IMG/VR virus record: IMGVR_UViG_3300017770_000084
Coordinates: 1 to 31,406 of that record
DNA length: 31,406 nt
From: a virus
Strand: one strand, 5' to 3'
In this document: positions 23,480 through 29,446 of the stretch, one piece after another
How the letters are laid out: each line of letters opens with the position of its first letter
Position numbering within the stretch: the first letter of the stretch is position 1
Position numbers and translations under genes: made by a program
The notes under the pieces: model-generated
Told to the model about the DNA's origin: nothing
Databases searched by the model: none
What the model saw: only the letters and a program-made list of their open reading frames with translations

Positions 23480-23531
23480 ATTTTTATTATTTTATTTAAA
23501 TATAACAAAAGAATATGTAATGTGAAAGTTT

Positions 23532-23732
23532 TTAGGATTCTTTTTCTTCATTAGATCTTAGACTTTGAATATACATGGCCTTTTGTTTTTGTGCTCTTTT
23601 AATCTCAGATGGTTTAGTATAATGCTTTCTATTGGTAAGTTGTGATTTAAGCTTGGTTCTTTTTGCTTTAGCTTTATATCTTTTAAGCATTCTATCAATA
23701 GACTCCTTTTCCTTCTTTTTAATTATAATCAT
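23532..23732 (-). CDS. rpsU: Ribosomal protein bS21 homologue
   Basis: 66 residues, highly basic. IDRMLKRYKAKAKRTKLKSQ, the R-K-H-Y-T-K-P-S step (about 35-42) and the final KRAQKQKAMYIQSLRS match Bacteroidetes bS21 closely (ID.AL.RYK.K....T....L..R....KPS...RAQ.QKA.YIQ.LR). Host bS21 binds the 30S platform near the anti-Shine-Dalgarno end of 16S rRNA. Phage bS21 genes are known, in my recall, from several marine and jumbo phages and are thought to replace host bS21 in ribosomes. The gene lies 15 nt from the tRNA-Gln 3' end and upstream of the PNK-type phosphatase gene. No purine-rich ribosome-binding site is visible. The frame is full length. Confidence 0.9.
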   Translation of the reverse strand: MIIIKKKEKESIDRMLKRYKAKAKRTKLKSQLTNRKHYTKPSEIKRAQKQKAMYIQSLRSNEEKES

Positions 23733-23747
23733 ATAGTATATATTTTG

Positions 23748-23820
23748 TTGTGCCTAAAGGGATCGAACCTCTACTCTTCTGGACCAAAACCAGACGTGTT
23801 GCCAGTTACACCAAGGCACA
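23748..23820 (-). tRNA. trnQ: tRNA-Gln (anticodon UUG)
   Basis: 73 nt, read on the minus strand. The acceptor pairs TGTGCCT with AGGCACA (7/7). The D-stem is GTGT/ACAC, the anticodon stem TCTGG/CCAGA with loop TTTTGGT (anticodon TTG at 34-36), the variable loop has 5 nt, and the T-stem AGAGG/CCTTT has loop TTCGATC. Discriminator A; the 3' CCA is not encoded (CAA follows). It reads CAA (and weakly CAG). It lies between the coiled-coil membrane protein gene (10 nt) and bS21. Confidence 0.96.
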
Positions 23821-23830
23821 AGGTAATTAC

Positions 23831-24175
23831 TTACCTATTGTTTTTTACAATGAGAGATGCAATAGTGCCTTCTAATTGTTCAAATCTTTTATTGATTAGA
23901 TTGTCATACTTATCAAATCTTGAATCAATCATTTTTCCTAACTCATCAGATTCTTCTCTGAACTCACTATCAAGTCTGCTTATTTCCTTTTCATAATGAG
24001 AATGTAATTTTTCTAACTCTTCAGATAAATCATCAGCAGTATCGCCAATGTAATCTTCAATGTCACTTGTGTTAAATTCAATTTTTGAAATTTTTGTCCA
24101 AACCTTAACCATACCAAAAATCCCTATGATGATAAGAACCGATAATACGCCTAAAGTAAAATAAAATGTTTCCAT
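23831..24175 (-). CDS. Membrane-anchored coiled-coil protein, function unknown
   Basis: 114 residues. One membrane helix near the N-terminus (about 5-25, TLGVLSVLIIIGIFGMVKVW) is followed by an acidic region (about 33-50) and a long coiled coil (about 50-110) with regular heptads in DDLSEELEKLHSHYEKEISR. There is no lipobox. The layout, one anchor and one rod, resembles spanin subunits or attachment factors, but I do not see the second half of a spanin pair. The tRNA-Gln gene starts 10 nt beyond its stop. No family is recognised. Confidence 0.7.
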   Translation of the reverse strand: METFYFTLGVLSVLIIIGIFGMVKVWTKISKIEFNTSDIEDYIGDTADDLSEELEKLHSHYEKEISRLDSEFREESDELGKMIDSRFDKYDNLINKRFEQLEGTIASLIVKNNR

Positions 24176-24252
24176 GTGTTTTTGTTTTTTTATAAAATAA
24201 AGTTCATTCCTTATTTATTATTATATACCTAAATGATCAATTGTTTAAGCAC

Positions 24253-24282
24253 AAAAAACCCAGGGTCCTAGAATCCTGGGTT
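24253..24282 (-). terminator. Rho-independent terminator after the outer-membrane barrel gene
   Basis: On the minus strand, AACCCAGG (24282-24275) pairs with CCTGGGTT (24264-24257), 8 bp with a 10-nt loop, and the T-run TTTTTT covers 24258-24253. It lies 21 nt beyond the stop of the gene at 24304-24732. No T-run follows on the plus strand, so it acts in one direction. The rest of 24176-24303 shows only AT-rich leader for the 24175 gene. Confidence 0.9.
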
Positions 24283-24303
24283 CAATGATTTATGTAAATT
24301 AAT

Positions 24304-24732
24304 TTAGAATCGTAATCCGAATCCTAATGTAAGATTAGTTGTTTTTGTTCCAGTATGGTAAACCAATTTTGGATCAACGAACAATGCATCTTTATGAAAA
24401 GTAAACATTTTACCAATACCTAATTCAAGGTTATCAGTTTCAAATTCACTCATTCCTGCATATAGGAAAAAGTCCTGCTCACCAGCAGTAACAAAATATC
24501 TTGCATGTATATCAACAGCAAGGTCTTCAGATGAATCAGCTTGTGCTACTCCAAATCCAACCATAAGTTTATCAGTTACACCGTAACCTAATGTTGGGGA
24601 AATAGCCCAGTCAGTCCATGCTACATTTGCAACGTCACCAGTACCTACATACCAATCACCTTTTGCATTTTGCGCGTTTGCTCCAAAACCTACTAGGATT
24701 GTTAGAGCTAATGTTAAAATAAAATTTTTCAT
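24304..24732 (-). CDS. Small outer-membrane beta-barrel protein with signal peptide
   Basis: 142 residues. The signal peptide (1-20) ends in GFGANAQ, a Bacteroidetes-style site. The mature part has alternating-residue strands (LGYGVTDKLMVGFGVA, FFLYAGMSEF, TTNLTLGFGLRF) and a C-terminal Phe, as in outer-membrane barrels of about 8 strands. It belongs with small OmpW/OmpX-like and Bacteroidetes porin-type barrels. A phage needs no such protein in its virion, so it is probably inserted into the host outer membrane during infection; blocking receptors for other phages is a known role of lambda Lom-like or TraT-like proteins, but it is only a guess here. It is monocistronic: terminator 21 nt downstream and 192 nt of upstream space. 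Confidence 0.78.
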   Translation of the reverse strand: MKNFILTLALTILVGFGANAQNAKGDWYVGTGDVANVAWTDWAISPTLGYGVTDKLMVGFGVAQADSSEDLAVDIHARYFVTAGEQDFFLYAGMSEFETDNLELGIGKMFTFHKDALFVDPKLVYHTGTKTTNLTLGFGLRF

Positions 24733-24846
24733 TTTTAAAATTTGTTTTTGTTATTATTAATTAATTGTTGTCACGTTTTAAAACACTTTACTTTTATGAG
24801 AATGAATCTAGTACTTAAATTACCATAAATTTTTAAGTGAGTAGCC

Positions 24847-24873
24847 GTGAACAGAAATGTCCACAGTTTTTTT
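24847..24873 (+). other. GAAA-loop hairpin with T-run on the plus strand
   Basis: Within the 192-nt gap 24733-24924, GTGAACA (24847-24853) and TGTCCAC (24858-24864) form a 7-bp stem with one non-Watson-Crick pair and a GAAA tetraloop, followed by AG and TTTTTTT (24867-24873). This has terminator shape on the plus strand, where no gene reads into it. The rest of the gap is AT-rich and holds nothing else I can support. Confidence 0.4.
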
Positions 24874-24924
24874 AATGTTTTTGTTATATTTAATTATATA
24901 GCATTTTATATATTTGTTTCACAT

Positions 24925-25365
24925 TTATTTTATAGACTTTTCAATAGCCTTTTTAACTGCTGAAGCAAATGATGTTTTATTAAAAGGTAATTCATCGTTT
25001 TGTAAATCTATAAATGTAGCTTCTACTGTAGATTTAGCCTTTCCTTTAACTTCTATTATCTTACCGTCTATATAAACTAGTAAAGTAACTATAGTCTTTT
25101 TGCTGACTTTAGTCCATGGTCCTATTTCTATTCCCGTAGTTGGTGCTTCTATTGAAGTTACTTGTACCTCAACAGGTTTTCCGTTTATGCATAGATCATA
25201 TTTGTCAGAGATAATATCTTCCATCATCTGCTTAATACCAAATGTAATTCTTCTTTGGCTAATCTCTTCCATTTCAACTGTGGTTTTTACAGCTTTAATA
25301 GTATAACACTCTTGTGATAGTGCAAATACAGGTAAGCACATTAATGCTATAATTAAATTCTTCAT
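24925..25365 (-). CDS. Secreted/periplasmic protein of unknown function, last gene of the export operon
   Basis: 146 residues. A signal peptide (about 1-17, MKNLIIALMCLPVFALSQ) precedes a mature alpha/beta domain with many Val/Ile strands (VEVQVTSIEAPTTGIEIG, then TIVTLLVYIDGKIIEV) and a basic C-terminal helix (SFASAVKKAIEKSIK). A Cys follows soon after the cleavage site (QECYT), but the bases around it do not form a lipobox. The size resembles periplasmic accessory proteins (such as CsgE or LpoB types), yet I cannot show homology. It starts 1 nt after the outer-membrane protein gene ends, so the two are probably co-translated. Confidence 0.7.
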   Translation of the reverse strand: MKNLIIALMCLPVFALSQECYTIKAVKTTVEMEEISQRRITFGIKQMMEDIISDKYDLCINGKPVEVQVTSIEAPTTGIEIGPWTKVSKKTIVTLLVYIDGKIIEVKGKAKSTVEATFIDLQNDELPFNKTSFASAVKKAIEKSIK

Positions 25366-25366
25366 A

Positions 25367-26656
25367 TTAAAATCTTATTTTGCCACCAGTTAGTATTTGG
25401 TAGTTTAGGGCATTACCGTTAGAATGCCAAACACCGGTAAAGCTAATATTATATTTAAAGGTTTTTGTTATCTTAATATCCCATGAACTAAATGGAACTA
25501 TTAAAACCCCAGGATCCCACCACTTACCTTCATAGTATTGAGTGAAAGGTGAATAAACACCTAGTATTAATGTTGAGGTAGTAATCCTTGGACTGATTCT
25601 AAAATTTCTATGTGCACCACCAACAGCTGATAAGTTTTGTAAATTTCTTTTTCCTAATTTCCCAAATGTAAAATTAGCACCAGCCATACCTGTAACTTTA
25701 CCCCACTTCCATGATTCCAACGCAGTTGTAGTATTAAAATGATTTTGGTCAAAATCAGTCATTGTTGTATTGGCTCCTACTAGGTTAAATGTTTTGTTAG
25801 GATTAATCCAAGATTTGTAAAAGGTCAAACTAAAATCGTTTGTAACAGATGTGAATGTAAAAAGGGCGCCTTGGATTCTATTCTGTTCTGTGTTAGCTCT
25901 TGTAATAGAACCTACCACCTTTAATTGTTGACCATTAGAATTATCTCTATTATCAATAACTATGATGTCACCTGATGCAATTAGTGAACCTCTATTTTTA
26001 TTATCTGCATCTCCGCCGTCTATTGCATTTGAAATAGAATTAGCTAATGACAAATTTGCACTACCTTCAGTTTCCTCCTCCTCTGTTACTTCTCCACTAT
26101 TACCTTCACCACCATTACTACCTTCACCACCGCTACTTTGATTTGTATTACTTGATGTATTATTTTGAGATTCAGAACTAGAACTGTTATTATTACTATT
26201 TTGATTTTTAGATGAACCTTTCTTGTTTTCTTCTTCTTCACCAGCTGCATTATCTATAGCTTCTGCAACTGGAACCGCTGATGCGGATATTGCTTTAGGT
26301 AACATTTCTCCACCTAAGATTGACATAACATTCGTAACAACCAAGATAGTATTTTGAATAGCAATAGTATTTGAAGTATTCATAATTACTTGTGTTACAC
26401 CTTGACACGGTGATGAACTATTGGCTTGTGTAACTAAATTCATCCATGAGTCAAATGTACCGTTTGTAAAATCATTCTGTGTAAATGTTTGAACATTGCC
26501 AAAATAATTTAAAGCAATAGAATTACTAGATCCCATTTGAATTGTTTGCTGATTTAATGTACAAGGATCTGTAAACGTATAAGACCATTGACTATAACTA
26601 GCTAACGGTATTAAGAATAGTAAAAATGTAATTATTTTATTCTTCAAATATTCCAC
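25367..26656 (-). CDS. Outer-membrane protein with Ser/Asn-rich linker and C-terminal barrel
   Basis: 429 residues. The signal peptide ends about residue 22 (IPLASYSQ). A short N-terminal domain (about 23-110) with paired cysteines (Cys32 and Cys84) follows. Then comes a hydrophobic helix-like stretch (about 95-130) and a long Ser/Asn/Gly/Glu-rich linker (about 137-200, e.g. NQNSNNNSSSSESQNNTSSN). The last 220 residues alternate polar and hydrophobic, with Gly/aromatic strands (SLTFYKSWINPNKTFN, STLILGVYSPF, ISFTGVWHSNG) and end GGKIRF, as in outer-membrane barrels. It overlaps the CsgG-like gene by 20 nt. It may be the anchor for the surface proteins of this operon. The family is unknown to me. 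Confidence 0.72.
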   Translation of the reverse strand: MEYLKNKIITFLLFLIPLASYSQWSYTFTDPCTLNQQTIQMGSSNSIALNYFGNVQTFTQNDFTNGTFDSWMNLVTQANSSSPCQGVTQVIMNTSNTIAIQNTILVVTNVMSILGGEMLPKAISASAVPVAEAIDNAAGEEEENKKGSSKNQNSNNNSSSSESQNNTSSNTNQSSGGEGSNGGEGNSGEVTEEEETEGSANLSLANSISNAIDGGDADNKNRGSLIASGDIIVIDNRDNSNGQQLKVVGSITRANTEQNRIQGALFTFTSVTNDFSLTFYKSWINPNKTFNLVGANTTMTDFDQNHFNTTTALESWKWGKVTGMAGANFTFGKLGKRNLQNLSAVGGAHRNFRISPRITTSTLILGVYSPFTQYYEGKWWDPGVLIVPFSSWDIKITKTFKYNISFTGVWHSNGNALNYQILTGGKIRF

Positions 26657-27341
26657 GCTTAATCATTCTTTTTATAATACGAGCCGATGCGGTCTCTAAA
26701 GCCTTCTTGGTTGAAATACCAATTGTTGATTTATTAAACTTGACTTTATTATCTTCGCCAATTTGAGTTCTTTTAATTGTGACTGCTTCACCACTACCAC
26801 TTCCTGTAAAAATAGTACCAGTCTCGGCATTAACAAATCTTACTTGCATTCCAATAATGGTCTTAAGAACTGTTTTAGTACCATTGATTGTAACCTCTTC
26901 TTCCTCTGATACAGAATAATCATATATTTCTACATATACAAAATATTCTGCCAATACAACATTACCTACCACTTTAATATCATTTGAGGATATACCTTTA
27001 GCAGCTGCTTTATGTTGTTTTACCATTCTTTGTTTTATATCTTCCTTATCTTCTGTAAATATAAATCTATCGGTCCATTCCAAATATGATAAGGTAATAT
27101 TACTTACACCAAGACCTACTCGGTTCTCTCTTAACTCTGGATAAAATTCATATAGTTCTGGAGTAAAGCCAATATTTAAAACTTGGATAGGCAATTGGTA
27201 ATCCAACATATAATCTGATACCTCATCTATATCTGATTTTTGTTCAAAGCCAGCTTTATAGTCTTCGGTTTCAGTTTTTCCTATTTGAGCATTAGCTGTA
27301 AGATTAAATAAAAGTAATGCAATTAAAAATATTCTTACCAT
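26637..27341 (-). CDS. CsgG-like curli-secretion/outer-membrane pore family protein
   Basis: 234 residues. The signal peptide ends about residue 19 (LTANAQ), without the lipobox Cys of E. coli CsgG. The mature part follows the CsgG layout: an N-terminal helix-strand unit (VLNIGFTPELYEFYPELREN, about 54-73), the VGNVVLAEYFVYVEIYDYS strand (125-143; compare 'G-A-D-Y-I-V-x-G-x-V'), QVRFVNAETGTIFTGSGSGE (166-185; compare 'R-x-V-D-x-x-T-G-x-V') and a C-terminal TKKALETASARIIKRMIK helix. CsgG forms a nonameric secretion pore for curli. Phage-borne csgG genes have been described in marine T4-like phages, from memory. The start overlaps the small membrane protein gene by 7 nt. The family call is by pattern; loss of the lipid anchor suggests a changed assembly route. 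Confidence 0.68.
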   Translation of the reverse strand: MVRIFLIALLLFNLTANAQIGKTETEDYKAGFEQKSDIDEVSDYMLDYQLPIQVLNIGFTPELYEFYPELRENRVGLGVSNITLSYLEWTDRFIFTEDKEDIKQRMVKQHKAAAKGISSNDIKVVGNVVLAEYFVYVEIYDYSVSEEEEVTINGTKTVLKTIIGMQVRFVNAETGTIFTGSGSGEAVTIKRTQIGEDNKVKFNKSTIGISTKKALETASARIIKRMIKRGIFEE

Positions 27342-27595
27342 GATATTTCTTCTTCTTTTTTCTTTTCCTTTGGAGGTATGACTATTGTTTTAGTTACTAC
27401 TACTGTATCTTTTGTATTACTTGGTACATTGATTCTTTGCTCCATGACAGGTAAATCTACCTTGTCTTCTTTAGGCTCAAACACAGATTGCATATTGGCT
27501 ATTAATAAACCGAAGGCTGCTGTTATAACTAAACCTATCCCGGTTACTATTTGATTTTTAATTTCTGAAAAGAACCCTCCTTTTTTGTCTTCCAT
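27335..27595 (-). CDS. Small single-pass membrane protein of the export operon
   Basis: 86 residues. It lacks a cleavable signal peptide; one helix (about 16-37, IVTGIGLVITAAFGLLIANM) follows a basic start, and the C-terminal half is Lys/Glu/Pro-rich (KKEKKKEEE-type), probably periplasm-spanning or disordered. A short proline-containing tail next to a CsgG-like gene recalls envelope adaptors (TonB/TolA-type) in size only. It is separated by 1 nt from the cohesin/T9SS gene upstream and overlaps the CsgG-like gene by 7 nt. Function is unknown. Confidence 0.68.
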   Translation of the reverse strand: MEDKKGGFFSEIKNQIVTGIGLVITAAFGLLIANMQSVFEPKEDKVDLPVMEQRINVPSNTKDTVVVTKTIVIPPKEKKKEEEISW

Positions 27596-27596
27596 C

Positions 27597-28334
27597 TTAT
27601 TTCTTTATTATTTTAAAAGTTTTTACAAATACTCCATTTGTTATTTGCAACAAATAAACACCTTGGCTTAAATCAGATAAATCTGTTTGGAATGAAACAT
27701 ACCCACTAAAGAATTTTTTCCTAAAGGTTTTGTATACCACTCCGCTATAACTAATTATTCTTATTTCATAATCACCATTATCAGGCACGGTTAAATCAAA
27801 AGTTAATAATCCTTGTGTTGGGACTGGATATACTACACCATAAATGCCATCTATTGGATTAGTGTCAAATGGTGCCATTCTTTTATTAACATACCCATCA
27901 GTATTTAAAACTTCAATATCCCAGCCTAATTCTGTACCTGCTGTTTTTCTACCAATCGTAATAGGAATAGTATCCCAGTCTTGGTTAGTGACTCTAAATC
28001 TTATTGTAAATAATTCAGTAGTGTTACTTATTGTATAGGTACCAAATGAAGCATCATAACCACCCCACCTAACAGTTTCCCCTTCCCAATCCATTGTATA
28101 GGTTAACCATTCTTGTGCTTTAACAGTAACACTAATTGATACAAATTCTAAATAATCAGAATCATAATTTAGTGCAAATTCCAAACTACCAACATCTTCA
28201 CCTGTAGTTTCAATTTCAATAGGTAAGTTAATGTACTCACTAACAGGCACATCAATCTCAGGTACGTTAAATACGACCTGAGACTGAGCGCTTGTAGCTA
28301 GTAAAAATAGTAATGTTAGTAATATACACCTCAT
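27597..28334 (-). CDS. Secreted cohesin-like protein with T9SS C-terminal sorting domain
   Basis: 245 residues. The signal peptide ends about residue 18 (TSAQSQ). Residues about 20-150 form a cohesin-like jelly-roll: 'V...V.VPI.I....VGSLEFALNYDSDYLEFVSI ... FTIRFRVT'. Residues about 166-245 are the type IX secretion sorting domain (type A): YPVPTQGLLTFDL, EIRIISYSGVVYKTF, then TDLSDLSQGVYLLQI and the final VKTFKIIKK, the usual order of motifs. Host T9SS would export this protein and attach it to A-LPS at the cell surface. This sorting domain is specific to Bacteroidetes, which is strong evidence for host phylum. It is separated by 1 nt from the genes on both sides. Confidence 0.86.
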   Translation of the reverse strand: MRCILLTLLFLLATSAQSQVVFNVPEIDVPVSEYINLPIEIETTGEDVGSLEFALNYDSDYLEFVSISVTVKAQEWLTYTMDWEGETVRWGGYDASFGTYTISNTTELFTIRFRVTNQDWDTIPITIGRKTAGTELGWDIEVLNTDGYVNKRMAPFDTNPIDGIYGVVYPVPTQGLLTFDLTVPDNGDYEIRIISYSGVVYKTFRKKFFSGYVSFQTDLSDLSQGVYLLQITNGVFVKTFKIIKK

Positions 28335-28335
28335 A

Positions 28336-29430
28336 TTAGTTTAAACCTGTACCATTGGCATCACCTAAGATTAATAGGTAAAAGTTACCAGTGGTAGTTC
28401 CATTAATCTGTGGAGATAAAAACTCTGTTAGACCTGGAATAGAACCTGACTGATCTGAACTTGACGCATTAATAGTATTGTATTGTGCTTCAGTAAAAAA
28501 CAATACATCTGGATTAGAAGCGTAACTTGAGTTACCTTGTGCTAATCTAGAAAATACTAAATATGAATCTGATGCTGTAATTCCAGAAGCTTGATTTGTA
28601 TTTGCAGTATAGAATTGAATACCAGAAGCTGATTGTACGCCTGCAGCAATTTGTGCTATCATATTTGCATCAGCTGTTGATAGTGCTGTACTTGCATCTA
28701 ATCCACTTGCAATCTTAAGTCTGATTTGCCAATAAGCTTCATCAATGTTCTCTGAAAATACCGCCGTTCCATTTGCAGCAGTTGTTACAGTGGTAACATC
28801 TGTCCAAGAAGAACCATCCGATGATTTTTGTAAAATTACAGGGATTGATTCAGCTGGGTTAGTTGCGTTGTTTAAAATAGTAGCAGTATAATCAAATGCT
28901 GGTTCTATAAAGTCACCACCATTATCTGATGTACCTAAGACCCCATCCGTACCATCAGCTTTTACATAATAAGCAGTAAGATCAGTAGTAAAATCTACAT
29001 CAGCAATTGATCCATTTGTATAGCTTGATTTAAAAGGTACTTCTATTGTAAACATGTTACCCGTGATCATATTGAAAGTAGTGGATGATCCAGTGTAAAC
29101 CCACACTACTTTTATAACACCATTTGTTGTATCAGCATCATAAGACAAATAACCGGCAGGACCAGATGTATTGTTATATGCTACTGTTGGTTCATCAAAT
29201 ACTGTGTTATCATAACTGAACGAAAACTGAATACCTTTAACTGCATTACCAGATGTGTTATCATAGTAAATATCAAACTCGGTGTTTGAACTAGACGCAG
29301 TGGATTCTAAAGAATACGTTGAATCAAGAATAACATAAGGCTTGGTAGCATCAGGTGCAGTCGTCTGCGCAGAGACAGTCATTGTACTGATTGCTAAAGC
29401 CAGTGTTAAAAGAATGTTTTTTAGTTTCAT
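28336..29430 (-). CDS. Secreted cohesin-like protein with dockerin-like repeats
   Basis: 364 residues. The signal peptide (1-21) ends TVSAQ. Residues about 32-180 look cohesin-like: VILDSTYSLESTASSSN, then GIQFSFSYDNTVFDEPTV and MFTIEVPFKSSYTNGSIADV. A strand linker follows (about 190-240, QKSSDGSSWTDVTTVTT). Residues about 245-300 show dockerin-type repeats, LDASTALSTADANMIAQIA and GITASDSYLVFSRLAQGN (D-x-S/T ... D-x-x-L/M-x-x...), less perfect than in cellulosomal dockerins. The end, ILGDANGTGLN, resembles the first loop of another EF-like repeat. There is no T9SS domain. It lies 1 nt from the next gene and 16 nt from the PA14 gene. It may be an adaptor between dockerin and cohesin partners. 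Confidence 0.7.
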   Translation of the reverse strand: MKLKNILLTLALAISTMTVSAQTTAPDATKPYVILDSTYSLESTASSSNTEFDIYYDNTSGNAVKGIQFSFSYDNTVFDEPTVAYNNTSGPAGYLSYDADTTNGVIKVVWVYTGSSTTFNMITGNMFTIEVPFKSSYTNGSIADVDFTTDLTAYYVKADGTDGVLGTSDNGGDFIEPAFDYTATILNNATNPAESIPVILQKSSDGSSWTDVTTVTTAANGTAVFSENIDEAYWQIRLKIASGLDASTALSTADANMIAQIAAGVQSASGIQFYTANTNQASGITASDSYLVFSRLAQGNSSYASNPDVLFFTEAQYNTINASSSDQSGSIPGLTEFLSPQINGTTTGNFYLLILGDANGTGLN

Positions 29431-29446
29431 TTGTTTTTAATTATTT

